64,000 nucleotides of DNA from Streptomyces sp. CBMA29 (lineage in GTDB: Bacteria; Actinomycetota; Actinomycetes; Streptomycetales; Streptomycetaceae). The position numbers and the translations under genes were made by a program. The stretch is from positions 1 through 64,000 of the forward strand of contig NZ_MECL01000158.1 in the NCBI RefSeq assembly GCF_014596445.1, in the 5' to 3' direction. The notes under the pieces are model-generated. The model was given only the letters and a program-made list of their open reading frames with translations, made no database searches and was not told where the DNA came from. Positions 1 to 10,136 of this stretch are shown piece after piece; within the stretch, counting starts at the first letter, position 1, and each line of letters opens with the position of its first letter.

Positions 1-238
1 CGGCTGCGTGACAGCTTCGGCGACTGCCGCACCGCCACCGCGCGCCGCGGCGCCCACCACATAACGCGCGCCCAGACGGGCTGAAGAGGACTGAAGATGG
101 CAACAACAACCCAGGCCGGCAAGCGGGGGGGGTCGGGCCCGGGACCGGGCCCCGGCCGCCCCGGCCCCCGCCGCCACCAGCGGTGACGACGGCGCCTACG
201 TCACCCCGCTGGTCCGCAAGCTCGCCTCGGAGAGCGGC

Positions 239-1102
239 GTGGACCTCGGCTCGGTGCGCGGCACCGGCGTCGGCGGCCGCATCCGCAAGCAGGACGTCAT
301 CTCGGCAGCGGAGGCCGCCAAGGCCGCCGCGTCGTCGAAGGCCCCGGCCGCCACGCGGAAGGCGGCACCCGCGGTGTCTCCGCTGCGCGGCCAGACGGTC
401 AAGATGACCCGGATGCGCAAGGTCATCGGCGACAACATGATGAAGGCCCTGCACTCGCAGGCGCAGCTCACCAGCGTCGTCGAGGTGGACCTGACCCGGG
501 TGATGCGGCTGCGCAACGCGGCGAAGGACGCCTTCGCGGCCCGGGAGGGCGTGAAGCTGTCCCCGATGCCGTTCTTCGTCAAGGCGGCGGCCCAGGCGCT
601 GAAGGCCCACCCGGTCATCAACGCCCGGATCAACGAGGACGAGGGCACGATCACCTACTTCGACTCCGAGAACATCGGGATCGCGGTGGACTCCGAGCGC
701 GGTCTGATGACCCCGGTCATCAAGGGTGCGGGCGACCTCAACATCGCCGGTATCGCCAAGAAGACCGCGGAGCTCGCGGGCAACGTGCGGGCCAGCAAGA
801 TCACCCCGGACGACCTGGCGGGCGCGACCTTCACGATCAGCAACACCGGTTCGCGCGGCGCGCTGTTCGACACGGTCATCGTGCCGCCGAACCAGGCCGC
901 CATCCTCGGTGTCGGCGCGACCGTCAAGCGCCCGGTGGTCGTCGAGACCCCCGACGGCACGGTCATCGGCGTCCGGGACATGACGTACCTGGCGCTCTCC
1001 TACGACCACCGGCTGGTGGACGGCGCGGACGCCGCCCGTTACCTGACGGCGGTCAAGGAGATCCTCGAAGCGGGCGAGTTCGAGGTCGAGCTGGGCCTGT
1101 AA
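239..1102 (+). CDS. sucB: Dihydrolipoamide acyltransferase (E2), 5'-truncated or frameshifted
   Basis: E2 core of a 2-oxoacid dehydrogenase complex, which transfers the acyl group from lipoamide to CoA. In frame just before this start lies an E3-binding domain (VTPLVRKLASESGVDL, then GTGVGGRIRKQDV). The catalytic domain follows, ending with the active-site block SYDHRLVDGADAARY. The homologous frame is open upstream to about 143 as an Ala/Pro linker but meets TGA at 92 without a good start; GTG 239 is only the first usable in-frame codon. An ATG at 97 with upstream purines lies in another frame and stops at 184; removing one base from the G run at 125-132 would join the two. Even joined, no lipoyl domain would be encoded, whereas Streptomyces SucB proteins normally carry one. 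Identity is firm; the 5' structure is not, and an assembly error near the window edge is possible. Confidence 0.8.
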   Translation: MDLGSVRGTGVGGRIRKQDVISAAEAAKAAASSKAPAATRKAAPAVSPLRGQTVKMTRMRKVIGDNMMKALHSQAQLTSVVEVDLTRVMRLRNAAKDAFAAREGVKLSPMPFFVKAAAQALKAHPVINARINEDEGTITYFDSENIGIAVDSERGLMTPVIKGAGDLNIAGIAKKTAELAGNVRASKITPDDLAGATFTISNTGSRGALFDTVIVPPNQAAILGVGATVKRPVVVETPDGTVIGVRDMTYLALSYDHRLVDGADAARYLTAVKEILEAGEFEVELGL

Positions 1103-1274
1103 GGCCGCACACGGGCCTGTACGGCTTGTACGGCGTGTACGACGGAGCCTTCGTCCCTCTTTCCGGGACGGGGGCTCCGTCGCGTCCCGGCGGGCGCCCG
1201 CAGCGGTCCATGGGGAGGCAGCGTTGCCTCCTGGTCGTATCGTCTATGTCACGCAAACCGTGAAGGAGCGCCCC

Positions 1275-1913
1275 ATGGCCCCTGCCGTCGTCCAGCACCT
1301 GGTCGTCCACAGCCTGCGTGAGCAGATCCGGGAGCACATCCTCGAAGGCATCGTGAGCGGGCGCTGGAAGCCGGGCGAGCGGATCGTGGAGCGCCGGATC
1401 GCGGTGGAGCTCCAGGTCAGCCAGACTCCGGTGCGGGAGGCGCTGCGGGAGTTGGAGGCGCTGCGGCTGATCGAGTCCGCACCCAACAAGGGCGTACGCG
1501 TACGGAGCCTGACCGCCGCCGATCTCAAGGAGAGCTATCCGGTGCGCGCCGGGCTCGAACAGGTCGCCGCCGAGCTGGCCGCCGCCCGGCTCGCCGCCGA
1601 CCCCGCCGCCCTCGAACGCGAGGTGGCCGCCCTGCGCGAGGCCGACGCCGCCCTGGACGGCGAGGCCCAGGTCAGGCACACCGTCGCCTTCCACCACGAG
1701 CTGGTGCGCGCGGCCGACAACGCCGTACTGCTGCACGCCTGGGAGTCGCTGGGCATCGAGGTCTGGACCACGCTGTCCATCCGCTGGCTGAGCCCGGAGC
1801 CCCGCCCGTACGCGGCCGAGCACCAGGACATAGTCGACGCCTTCGTACGCCGCGACCCCGAGATCTGCGCACTCATCAAGTCCCACGTCCTGAGCTGCGC
1901 GCCCCAGGTCTGA
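1275..1913 (+). CDS. GntR-family transcriptional regulator (FCD type)
   Basis: A 212-residue regulator. Residues about 10-75 form a winged helix-turn-helix typical of the GntR family (PGERIVERRIAVEL, then VSQTPVREALRELEALRLIE). The rest is the all-helical FCD ligand-binding domain found in FadR-like members. ATG 1275 is chosen because GAAGGAG lies about 8 bases upstream and the HTH begins shortly after. It sits between E2 and the pyruvate dehydrogenase E1 gene, all on the plus strand, so control of pyruvate or 2-oxoacid oxidation is plausible but inferred only from position. Confidence 0.9.
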   Translation: MAPAVVQHLVVHSLREQIREHILEGIVSGRWKPGERIVERRIAVELQVSQTPVREALRELEALRLIESAPNKGVRVRSLTAADLKESYPVRAGLEQVAAELAAARLAADPAALEREVAALREADAALDGEAQVRHTVAFHHELVRAADNAVLLHAWESLGIEVWTTLSIRWLSPEPRPYAAEHQDIVDAFVRRDPEICALIKSHVLSCAPQV

Positions 1914-2185
1914 CGCCGCTCCCGCGGAGGGCGGCGGGCGTTCTTCGACCCGCTACCGGCCGGTGGCCGGGAAACGACAGCGACTGCCCCTCCGCGGCCG
2001 GTGGTGACATACGGGAGCACGACGGTCGCGGCCCTGGAAGGCGCGCGTCGCCCCGCCCACGGCGAGGTGTGGCGCCGCACCCTGGGACGGGGGGAACCGT
2101 GACATCCAAGGCCGTGCCGCCCAGGCACCCAGTGCCTTACGGTCTGGCACCCCGTGCCGTCTTGGAATTGCCGGGCCGGAAGCCA

Positions 2186-2215
2186 TTGATCGATCATCGA
2201 TCGTCGGCGTATCGT
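2186..2215 (+). promoter_or_regulatory. Candidate promoter for aceE
   Basis: TTGATC (2186-2191), an 18-base spacer and TATCGT (2210-2215) resemble a vegetative promoter. The spacer region contains the repeated palindrome ATCGATCATCGATCG. Transcription would begin about 65-70 bases before the chosen aceE start. This is by inspection only. Confidence 0.35.
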
Positions 2216-2289
2216 CGTCAGTGGGGAACAGCCCTGTCGTGCCGACAAGCGCGTTCCCCACCCCCAACCTCCGTTCGAAGGCGGCACCC

Positions 2290-4968
2290 ATGCCCGACGA
2301 CGTACGCCCCCCGCGGGGCCAGCTCGACCAGATCCCGGACCGCGACCCGGAAGAGACCACGGAGTGGCTCGCCTCGCTGGAAGCGGTCGCCAAGGCGGCC
2401 GGTCCGCACCGGGCCGCGTATCTGATGCGTCGCACCCTGGAAAGCGCCGGGGCGGGCGTCGGGCTTCCGTCGCTGCTCGAAACCGAGTACATCAACACGA
2501 TCCCGACCTCCGCCGAGCCCGCCTACCCGGGCGACGAGGCACTGGAGGCGCGGATCACCGCGTGGAACCGGTGGAACGCGGCGGCCATGGTCACCCGCGG
2601 CAGCCGCCTGGGCCTCGGCGGCCACATCGCGACCTTCGCCTCGGCGGCCTGGCTCTACGAGACCGGCTTCCAGCACTTCTTCCGGGGCAAGGAGGGCGCG
2701 GGCAGCGGGGACCAGCTCTACCTCCAGGGCCACGCCTCCCCCGGCATCTACGCCCGCGCGTTCCTCGACGGGCGGCTGACCGAGGGCCAGCTCGACCGCT
2801 TCCGCCAGGAGACGAACGGCGACGGCCTGCCCTCGTACCCGCACCCGCGGCGGCTGCCCTGGCTGTGGGAGTTCCCCACCGTCTCGATGGGCCTCGGCCC
2901 GCTGTCGGCGATCTACCAGGCGCGGTTCAACCGCTATCTGGAGCACCGCGGCATCAAGGACACCTCGGACTCCCACGTGTGGGCGTTCCTCGGCGACGGC
3001 GAGATGGACGAGCCCGAGTCGACCGCCGCCCTGGCGCTGGCCGGCCGCGAGGGCCTGGACAACCTCACCTTCGTCATCAACTGCAACCTCCAGCGGCTCG
3101 ACGGCCCGGTCCGCCCCAACTTCAAGATCGTGCAGGAGCTGGAGTCCCAGTTCCGCGCCGCGGGCTGGAACGTGGTCAAGTCGCTGTGGGGCGCGGCCTG
3201 GGACGACGTGCTCGCCCAGGACGTGGACGGCGCGCTGCTCAAGCGGCTGCGCGAGGTCCCGGACGCGCAGTTCCAGACGTACGCCACGCGTGACGCGGCC
3301 TATCTGCGCGAGCACTTCTTCGGCGCGGACCCGTCGCTGCGGACGATCGGCGCCCGGCTGACCGACGCCAGGCTGACCGAGCTGTTCCAGAGCTCGCGCG
3401 CGGGGCACGAGCCGCGCAAGGTCTACGCGGCCTACCGCGCCGCCGTCGAGCACAAGGGCGCGCCGACGGTGATCCTGGCGCAGACCGTCAAGGGCTGGAC
3501 GCTGGGCGCGGGCTTCGAGTCGCGCAACGCCAACCACCAGATGAAGAAGCTGACGGGCGCTCAGTTCCGTACGATGCGCGACCTGTTGGAGCTGCCGATC
3601 CCGGACAGCGCACTGGACGCGGACGTGGTCCCGTACTGGCACCCCGGTGAGAATTCGCCCGAGGTGCGGTACCTGCGCGAGCGGCGGGCGGCGCTCGGCG
3701 GTCTCGCCCCGGCCCGCAAGGTGGTCGCCAAACCGCTGCCGCTGCCGCCCGACAAGGCGTACAAGGCGCTGGAGAAGGGTTCCGGCACGCAGGAGATCGC
3801 CACCACGATGGCGTTCGTGCGGCTGGTCAAGGATCTGATGCGGGAGAAGGAGACCGGCCGCCGCTGGGTGCCGATCGTCCCCGACGAGGCCCGCACCTTC
3901 GGCATGGAGTCGCTGTTCCCGTCCGCGGGTCTCTACTCGCCGAAGGGGCAGACGTACGACCCGGTCGACCGCGACCAACTCCTGTACTACAAGGAGGCGA
4001 AGGACGGTCAGATCCTCAACGAGGGGATCACCGAGGCCGGTTCACTCGCCGACTTCACGGCCGCCGCGACCGCGTACGCGACGCACGGCGAGCCGATGAT
4101 CCCGTTCTACATCTTCTACTCGATGTTCGGCTGGCAGCGGACCGCCGACCAGTTCTGGGCGCTGGCCGACCAGCTCGGCCGCGGCTTCGTGATCGGCGCC
4201 ACCGCGGGCAAGACCACGATGACCGGTGAGGGCCTGCAACACGCCGACGGCCACTCGCACTTGATCGCCTCCACCAACCCGGCGGCGCTCTCGTACGACC
4301 CGGCGTTCGCGTACGAGGTCGCGGTGATCGTCCGCGAGGGTCTGCGCCGGATGTACGGGCCCGGCAGCGCCGACGAGGACGCGAACGTCTTCTACTACCT
4401 GACGGTCTACAACGAGCCGAAGGTGCAGCCCGCGATGCCCGAGGGCGTCGAGGACGGCATCCTCAAGGGCCTCTACCGCTTCCAGCAGGCGCAGGACCCG
4501 GCGGCGGACGCGGCCAGGCTGCAACTGCTGGCGTCCGGCACCGCGATCCACTGGGCGCTGGACGCGCAGCGGATGCTCGCCGAGGAGTGGGGTGTGGCCG
4601 CCGACGTGTGGTCCGCGCCGTCCTGGACCGAGCTGCGGCGCGAGGCGCTGGAGTGCGACGCGGCCCGGCTGCGCGGCGAGGAGCGGGTGCCGTACGTGAC
4701 GCGGGCGCTGGAGGGCGCGCCGGGTCCCGTGGTCGCGGTCAGCGACTGGATGCGGGCGGTGCCCGACCAGATCGCGCAGTGGGTGGAGCAGGACTGGACG
4801 TCGGTGGGCACCGACGGCTTCGGCCTGTCCGACACCCGCGACGCGGCCCGCCGCCACTTCGGGGTGGACCCGCGGTCGCTGGTGGTCGCGGCGCTCGCCG
4901 CGCTCGCCCGGCGCGGCGACATCAAGCCCGAGACGGTCAAGGAGGCCGCCGAGCGGTACGGCCGGTAA
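2290..4968 (+). CDS. aceE: Pyruvate dehydrogenase E1 component (homodimeric)
   Basis: Thiamine-diphosphate-dependent E1 that decarboxylates pyruvate and acetylates the lipoyl group of E2, giving acetyl-CoA through the complex. At 892 residues it has the usual size of the single-chain E1. The ThDP/Mg motif [10 protein letters not shown] is followed by the expected [10 protein letters not shown]. Other conserved blocks are [43 protein letters not shown] and [16 protein letters not shown] 2290 begins [22 protein letters not shown], the N-terminus I expect for the second Streptomyces AceE paralogue. An upstream in-frame GTG at 2221 would add 23 residues with no recognised counterpart. It is probably transcribed alone from the candidate promoter upstream. 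Confidence 0.95.
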   Translation: MPDDVRPPRGQLDQIPDRDPEETTEWLASLEAVAKAAGPHRAAYLMRRTLESAGAGVGLPSLLETEYINTIPTSAEPAYPGDEALEARITAWNRWNAAAMVTRGSRLGLGGHIATFASAAWLYETGFQHFFRGKEGAGSGDQLYLQGHASPGIYARAFLDGRLTEGQLDRFRQETNGDGLPSYPHPRRLPWLWEFPTVSMGLGPLSAIYQARFNRYLEHRGIKDTSDSHVWAFLGDGEMDEPESTAALALAGREGLDNLTFVINCNLQRLDGPVRPNFKIVQELESQFRAAGWNVVKSLWGAAWDDVLAQDVDGALLKRLREVPDAQFQTYATRDAAYLREHFFGADPSLRTIGARLTDARLTELFQSSRAGHEPRKVYAAYRAAVEHKGAPTVILAQTVKGWTLGAGFESRNANHQMKKLTGAQFRTMRDLLELPIPDSALDADVVPYWHPGENSPEVRYLRERRAALGGLAPARKVVAKPLPLPPDKAYKALEKGSGTQEIATTMAFVRLVKDLMREKETGRRWVPIVPDEARTFGMESLFPSAGLYSPKGQTYDPVDRDQLLYYKEAKDGQILNEGITEAGSLADFTAAATAYATHGEPMIPFYIFYSMFGWQRTADQFWALADQLGRGFVIGATAGKTTMTGEGLQHADGHSHLIASTNPAALSYDPAFAYEVAVIVREGLRRMYGPGSADEDANVFYYLTVYNEPKVQPAMPEGVEDGILKGLYRFQQAQDPAADAARLQLLASGTAIHWALDAQRMLAEEWGVAADVWSAPSWTELRREALECDAARLRGEERVPYVTRALEGAPGPVVAVSDWMRAVPDQIAQWVEQDWTSVGTDGFGLSDTRDAARRHFGVDPRSLVVAALAALARRGDIKPETVKEAAERYGR

Positions 4969-5356
4969 GGCCGATGGCGGACGGGCGCGGTACGCGTGCC
5001 GCCCCGTAGCGCCCCGCCCCGTACCGCCCTGCCCCGAACAGCTCTGCCCCGCCCCGAACAGCCCTGGTAAGGCCGCGCGCGGACCCTCCGCACCCCGCGC
5101 GGCCGTATCCGTGCCAGTGAATATTCACAGGTTTCGGCAAGTGTTTCCGGCCACCCGCGCGTCACCCGGTGCCACCGGCCGCAGCGGCCCTCCGTACGGC
5201 CCGCGAGACCGCGCGCGGCCCGCACCGTACGGGCTGTACGGCGGTACGGGTGCGGCCCGGTGACACGTGAGAGGTGCGTGAATCGGCTACCGCCCGCTCC
5301 CGTCCTGGCCGGAAAGAGATTGCGGGCACATACAGCTACCGGCTACGTTCCCTCGG
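4969..5356. other. Intergenic region, GC-rich direct repeats
   Basis: No gene is supported. It opens with imperfect direct repeats of a GCCCCG-rich unit (two copies of CCCCGAACAGC around 5034-5065), followed by short CCGTACGG-type palindromes around 5190-5250. The second half must hold the promoter of the following acetyltransferase; I could not pick out a convincing one. Confidence 0.5.
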
Positions 5357-6352
5357 ATGCCACCAAATCCCAGCCCTCTGACGGCTCCGACCGCCGAGGA
5401 TTTCCGCGCCTGGCACCGGGTGCAGTCGGCCGCTCTCGCACACGACCGGCCAGGTGAGCCCGTGCTGTCCGCCACCGCCCTCCAGGCGAAGCTGACGACC
5501 ACGGGGAACCGCAGCAGGCTGCTGCTGTGGCTGGTGCGCAACGCGAACGAGGAACCGGTGGCCACCGCGACCCTGCGGCTGTTCAACGAACCGGGCCGCA
5601 GCCACCTCGCCGAGGTCAGGATGACCGTCCACCCCGCCTACCGGCGGCTGGGCACCGGCTCGCGGCTGCTGTCCACGGTGACCGAGGCGGCGGCCGAGGC
5701 GGGCTGCCGCAGCGTGGTCACCGAGGTCATGGCGGGCACCCCGCACGAGGGATTTCTGGCCACCCGCGACTTCCAGCCGGTCCTGCGGCTGACCTGGCAG
5801 CGGCTCGCGCTCGACGACGTGCCCGACCGTATCCACAAGCTCCCCGACGTCCCGCACCCCGGCTACCGGCTGACGTCCTGGGAAGGCGTCGTCCCCGACG
5901 CGCTCGCCGAGAGCTTCGCGGACGCCCGGCGCGGCATGGACGACATGCCGACCGGCGCCGTGGACTTCGGCGAGGTGCGCTGGGACGTGGACGCGGTCCG
6001 CGAGGCCGCCGAGGTGATCGCGCGGCGCGGCGAGCGGCTGCTGACGGTGGCCGCGGTCGACGCGCTCGACGGCTCCGTCGCCGGTTACACCGAACTGGTG
6101 ATCCCGGCGGAGGGCGCGGGCACCGCCCAGCAGTACGACACGGCCGTGCTCCCCGCGCACCGCGGCCACGGCCTCGGGCTGTGGGTGAAGGCCGAGATGC
6201 TGCGCCGGGTACGGGAGGAATTCCCGCAGCTCAGCGCCGTGCAGACGGACAACGCCGACGACAACCGGCACATGCTGGCCCTCAACACCGCGCTCGGCTT
6301 CCGGCCGCTGCGCCGCACGGTCGAGTACCAGCTCACCCTCGGTCGGCGCTGA
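5357..6352 (+). CDS. GNAT-family N-acetyltransferase, two GNAT domains
   Basis: A 331-residue protein with two acetyltransferase folds in tandem. The N-terminal domain carries the acetyl-CoA loop VHPAYRRLGTGSRLL (about residues 93-107). The C-terminal domain has VLPAHRGHGLGLWVKAEML, followed by QTDNADDNRHMLALNTALGF, the usual end of a GNAT fold. Such double-domain proteins are common in Streptomyces, with substrates generally unknown. It stands alone between long intergenic gaps. No clear ribosome-binding site precedes ATG 5357, so the start is less certain than the family. Confidence 0.85.
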   Translation: MPPNPSPLTAPTAEDFRAWHRVQSAALAHDRPGEPVLSATALQAKLTTTGNRSRLLLWLVRNANEEPVATATLRLFNEPGRSHLAEVRMTVHPAYRRLGTGSRLLSTVTEAAAEAGCRSVVTEVMAGTPHEGFLATRDFQPVLRLTWQRLALDDVPDRIHKLPDVPHPGYRLTSWEGVVPDALAESFADARRGMDDMPTGAVDFGEVRWDVDAVREAAEVIARRGERLLTVAAVDALDGSVAGYTELVIPAEGAGTAQQYDTAVLPAHRGHGLGLWVKAEMLRRVREEFPQLSAVQTDNADDNRHMLALNTALGFRPLRRTVEYQLTLGRR

Positions 6353-6468
6353 CCCCCCGGACCTCGTACAGTGGGCGACCCACCCCGCACGGATGGAGTC
6401 CGTAACGACACGGACGCATCCGGGGCACTCCGCGTGCGGGTGCGCGCGGCAACCGGGAAGCTGGACCA

Positions 6469-6984
6469 GTGATGGACGAGACGGAGTTCTGGGAGATCGT
6501 CGACCGTACGCGAGAGGCGGCGGACGGCGATCCGGAGGAGCATGCCGACCTGCTGATCGAGCGGCTGGCCCAGCTCGACCCGGACTCCGTGGTGGACTTC
6601 GCCCGGCACTTCGAGACCCGGTTCGTCCGGGCCTTCCGCTGGGACCTGTGGGGCGCCGCCGACATCATGCTGGGCGGCGCGGACGACGAGTCCTTCGACT
6701 ACTTCCGCTGCTGGCTGATCGGTCAGGGCCGCCATGTCTTCGAGGGCGGTCTGGCCGCACCCGACGACCTGGCCTTCCTCGTCACCGAGTTCGACCCGGA
6801 GACGGACGGCGACGCGGAGGATCTGGGCTACGCGGCGGACGAGGCGTACGAGCAGCTCACCGGGGTCCGGCTGCCGGACCTCGAACTCCCGCAGCCGGAG
6901 CAGCCGGAGGGCGAGTCGCTGGACATGGACGACGAGCGGGCGATGGCGGAGCGGTATCCGCAGCTGTGGTCGCGCTTCGGCTGA
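6469..6984 (+). CDS. DUF4240-family protein
   Basis: A 171-residue acidic protein matching the DUF4240 pattern: N-terminal MDETEFWEIVDRTR, then FDYFRCWLIGQGRHVFEGGL in the middle. The family has no established function and is frequent in Streptomyces. GTG 6469 and ATG 6472 are adjacent possible starts. It runs convergently with the minus-strand acetyltransferase gene that ends at 7024, leaving only about 39 bases between stops. Confidence 0.8.
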   Translation: MMDETEFWEIVDRTREAADGDPEEHADLLIERLAQLDPDSVVDFARHFETRFVRAFRWDLWGAADIMLGGADDESFDYFRCWLIGQGRHVFEGGLAAPDDLAFLVTEFDPETDGDAEDLGYAADEAYEQLTGVRLPDLELPQPEQPEGESLDMDDERAMAERYPQLWSRFG

Positions 6985-7023
6985 GGGTGCCGGGACGGCC
7001 TTCCCGCGGTTGCCGCGACCCGC

Positions 7024-7524
7024 TCAGACCGCCGTGAGGTCGACCGCCCGGCCCATCAGGACGTCGTCCACGTAGGCGCCGTCCAGCAGGAACTCCCCCG
7101 GCAGCACGCCCTCCACGGCGAAGCCGACCGACTCGTAGAGCCGCCGGGCCGGGGCGTTGTGCCCCAGCACCCGCAGGGTGATCCGGACGGCGCCCTGCCG
7201 CCGCGCCTCGGCGACGGCGGCGTCCATCAGCTTGCGCGCGACGCCGCGCCCGCGCGCCCAGGTGTCGACGGCCAGACCCTGTATCTGCCGCACATGCGCG
7301 TTGCACGCCAGCGCGGTCGGCGGGACCAGCTTGAGATATCCCGCCAGCCGGCCCTCGGCCTCGGCGACCAGGACGTACCGGTGTCCGTCGGGCGAGCCGT
7401 AGAAGGCGGCGCCGGGCGCCGGGGCGGGCTGGACGGAGTGCAGCGGGGACCAGGTACGGGCGTCGAGCGCCGCGAGGCCGGAGTCGTCGGCGCGGGTCGC
7501 GGGCCGGACGGTCGCTGAGGTCAT
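7024..7524 (-). CDS. GNAT-family N-acetyltransferase
   Basis: A 166-residue single-domain GNAT protein, reading MTSATVRPATRADDSGLAAL from its start. The acetyl-CoA-binding motif is IQGLAVDTWARGRGVARKLM, and NAPARRLYESVGF near the end is the usual last conserved strand and helix. The start at 7524 is chosen because the domain begins there; the open frame upstream shows no recognisable protein. It is divergent from the epimerase gene, with 73 bases between the two starts. The substrate cannot be inferred. Confidence 0.9.
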   Translation of the reverse strand: MTSATVRPATRADDSGLAALDARTWSPLHSVQPAPAPGAAFYGSPDGHRYVLVAEAEGRLAGYLKLVPPTALACNAHVRQIQGLAVDTWARGRGVARKLMDAAVAEARRQGAVRITLRVLGHNAPARRLYESVGFAVEGVLPGEFLLDGAYVDDVLMGRAVDLTAV

Positions 7525-7597
7525 GCCGGTCACTGTGCCATGGCGCGCCGCCCGCCGACATCGGACGTCCCGGGCCGTCGGCGGGCACAATGCGGAT

Positions 7598-8491
7598 ATG
7601 CGTATCGCAGTCACGGGTTCCTCCGGTCTGATCGGCTCCGCCCTGTCCCGCTCGCTCGCCGCGGACGGCCACGACGTCGTACGGCTGGTGCGGCGCGCGC
7701 CCGTCGGTCCCGCCGAGGTGCGCTGGGACCCGGCCCGCGGCACGGTCGACACCGCGGGTCTCGAGGGCTGCGAGGCGGTCGTGCACCTGGCGGGCGCCGG
7801 GATCGGCGACCGCCGCTGGACCGACAGCCGCAAGAAGGAGCTGGTGGACAGCCGGGTGCTCGGCACCGGCGCCGTCGCGCGGGCCGCCGCCGCGCTCGAC
7901 ACCGCGCCGCGGGTCCTGGTCAGCGCGAGCGCCATCGGCGTCTACGGCGACACCGGTGACACGGCCGTCGACGAGGACAGCCCGGTGGGCAGCGGCTTCC
8001 TGGCCGAGCTGTGCCAGGAGTGGGAGGCCGCGGCCGATCCCGCCCGCGCGGCCGGCATCCGTACCGTCCACCCCCGTACGGGCCTGGTCGTCGCCAAGGG
8101 CGGCGGCGCGTGGGCGCGGCTGTTCCCGCTGTTCAAGGCCGGGCTCGGCGGACGTCTGGGCGACGGGCGGCAGTTCTGGAGCTTCATCGCCCTGCACGAC
8201 GAGGTGGCCGCCATTCGCTACGCGCTGGACACGGCCGATCTCTCCGGGCCGGTCAACCTCACCGCGCCCGAGCCACTGACCAACCGTGAGATCACCGCCG
8301 AGATGGGGCGCGTCCTGCACCGCCCCACCGTGGCCGCGGTCCCGGAGTCCGTCCTGCGCCTGGTCCTCGGCGAACTGGCCCAGGACGTCACCGGCAGCCA
8401 ACGCGTCCGCCCCAAGCGCCTCTTGGACTCCGGCTTCCGCTTCGCCTTCCCCGAATTCGCCCAGGCCGTGACGGCTGCCCTCGCCGAATAG
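7598..8491 (+). CDS. TIGR01777-family NAD-dependent epimerase/dehydratase
   Basis: A 297-residue SDR-superfamily protein. It begins with the Rossmann motif MRIAVTGSSGLIGSALSRSL and continues with WDPARGTVDTAGLEGCEAVVHLAGA, characteristic of the TIGR01777 (YfcH/SulA-like) group. The C-terminal part (PKRLLDSGFRFAFPEF) matches the DUF1731 tail of that group. Orthologues lie near aceE and the lip genes in Streptomyces; function is not established. ATG 7598 is fixed by the Rossmann strand starting at residue 2. Confidence 0.9.
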   Translation: MRIAVTGSSGLIGSALSRSLAADGHDVVRLVRRAPVGPAEVRWDPARGTVDTAGLEGCEAVVHLAGAGIGDRRWTDSRKKELVDSRVLGTGAVARAAAALDTAPRVLVSASAIGVYGDTGDTAVDEDSPVGSGFLAELCQEWEAAADPARAAGIRTVHPRTGLVVAKGGGAWARLFPLFKAGLGGRLGDGRQFWSFIALHDEVAAIRYALDTADLSGPVNLTAPEPLTNREITAEMGRVLHRPTVAAVPESVLRLVLGELAQDVTGSQRVRPKRLLDSGFRFAFPEFAQAVTAALAE

Positions 8492-8759
8492 CCGCCGCCG
8501 CGGCGCCTGACGCGGCGGGGCGGCTCGCGGGCCGCGACGGGACGGGACGGAGATGTGGCCGTGCTTGGACGGAGATGCGACCGTGCCGGAGACATTCGGC
8601 CGGGGGTGCCGAAAAGCGCTGGATAAGGGCTGGAATAGGCGGGTTGACCCGGCATCAGATGGCTTTGATGAGGGCATGACCTTTACCAGCGTTCTGCGAC
8701 GCCTCGGGCGTGACGCCGGCGTGAGCGGGGATTCGGACCCGACCTCGGGGAGGGGCACA

Positions 8760-10055
8760 GTGCTCTCACCAGCACGCCGTGACGTCGCGGGAATCGTGGA
8801 CGTCGTCGTGATCGGCGCAGGAATATCCGGGCTGTCCGCCGCGCATCAACTCATCGGCGGCGGCCTGTCGGTCACCGTCCTGGAGGCCGCCGACCGGGTC
8901 GGCGGCCGAATGGCCACCGACACGGTGGACGGCTTCCGGCTCGACCGCGGCGCTCACCTGCTCAACACGTCCTATCCGGAACTGCGCCGCACGCCGGGGC
9001 TGCTGGGGCTGCCGCTGGCGCCGCTCGCGCCCGGCGCCCTGGTCAGAGCCGACGGGCGCGGCTACCGGGTCGGCGACGCGCGCGGCTCCCGTACCGTCCG
9101 CGGTTCGGCCCGTGCCCCGATCGGCTCCACGCTGGACCGGGCCCGGCTCGGCACCACCCTCAACCGCCTCGCGGCGACGCCCGCTTCACGGCTCGCCGGC
9201 CGCCCCGAGACGACCGCCGCGCGGGCCCTGAGCACCCGCGGTTTCGCGCCGCGGACCGTGGAGGGCTTCGTACGGCCGCTGCTGGCCGCCCTGTTGTGCG
9301 ACCCGGAGCTGCAAACCTCAAGCCGTTGCGCCGACTTGGTGCTGCGCGGCTTCGCCCGTGGCCGTACGTGCCTGCCCGCGACGGGCGCGGCGTCCGTACC
9401 GCAGCGGCTCGCCGCGGGGCTGCCGCCGGGCGCGGTACGCCTCGGCACGCGCGCGGTGCGGGTCGCCGTCAACTGCGTGCAGACCGAGGACGGCACCGAA
9501 CTGCCCTGCCGGGCCGTGCTGGTGGCGACCGGGGCGCGGGCCGCGGCCGAACTCCTGCCGGGGCTGCGGGTGCCGTCCTTCCACGAGGTCACCGTCCTGC
9601 ACCACGCGGCGCCCGTCCCACCCGTACGCGAGCCGGTGCTCGTCCTCGACGCCGACCGCATGGGGCCCGTCTCGCACACTCTCCCGGTCAGTGAGATCGA
9701 CCCGAGCCGGGCGCCGGCCGGGCGTGCCCTCGTCACGTCCGTCGTCCTCGGGCCACCGCCCGACGGGGCGGGCGACAAGACCGTCCGCGCTCACCTCGCC
9801 GAGCTGTACGAGACCTCCACCGACGCGTGGGAGCTGCTCGCCGTCCACAACGATCCCGAGGCCGTGCCGGCCATGCCGGCGCCCCACGATTTGCGGCGTC
9901 CCGCCCGGCTGCTCGACGGTCTCTACATCTGCGGTGCCCACCGCACCACCAGCACTCCCCAGGGCGCCCTTCTCTCCGCCCGCCGCGCCGCCCACAGCAT
10001 CCTCCGCGACGCCGTCCCCCACCCCGCCGACACCCCCACCCCCCAGGCCGCCTAG
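8760..10055 (+). CDS. FAD-dependent oxidoreductase, amine-oxidase / protoporphyrinogen-oxidase type
   Basis: A 431-residue flavoprotein. Near the N-terminus is the dinucleotide-binding motif VVVIGAGISGLSAAHQL, followed by VTVLEAADRVGGRMAT, the RxGGR block of the amine-oxidase family. The C-terminal FAD block is LYICGAHRTTSTPQGALLSA. GTG 8760 is preferred because GGGGAGG lies about 6 bases upstream. An upstream in-frame ATG at 8676 is possible but has poor spacing to a ribosome-binding site. The substrate is unknown. Confidence 0.85.
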   Translation: MLSPARRDVAGIVDVVVIGAGISGLSAAHQLIGGGLSVTVLEAADRVGGRMATDTVDGFRLDRGAHLLNTSYPELRRTPGLLGLPLAPLAPGALVRADGRGYRVGDARGSRTVRGSARAPIGSTLDRARLGTTLNRLAATPASRLAGRPETTAARALSTRGFAPRTVEGFVRPLLAALLCDPELQTSSRCADLVLRGFARGRTCLPATGAASVPQRLAAGLPPGAVRLGTRAVRVAVNCVQTEDGTELPCRAVLVATGARAAAELLPGLRVPSFHEVTVLHHAAPVPPVREPVLVLDADRMGPVSHTLPVSEIDPSRAPAGRALVTSVVLGPPPDGAGDKTVRAHLAELYETSTDAWELLAVHNDPEAVPAMPAPHDLRRPARLLDGLYICGAHRTTSTPQGALLSARRAAHSILRDAVPHPADTPTPQAA

Positions 10056-10136
10056 CCCTCCGCCGGGCGGCGAACCCGAAAACAACAGCGTCTGCCTCAC
10101 TGGGGCCGGTTTTTCCCCCGCGCCACCGGTGGGGGC

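Noticed and set aside
2221-2289. Upstream GTG start for aceE, possibly leaderless
   Set aside because: The added 23 residues match nothing known in the family, and ATG 2290 gives the expected N-terminus. It sits where transcription might begin, so it is not fully excluded.
2218-3978. Long open frame on the minus strand opposite aceE
   Set aside because: It is antisense to a clearly conserved enzyme, has Arg/Gly/Val-rich composition and no domain; long antisense frames are expected at this GC content.
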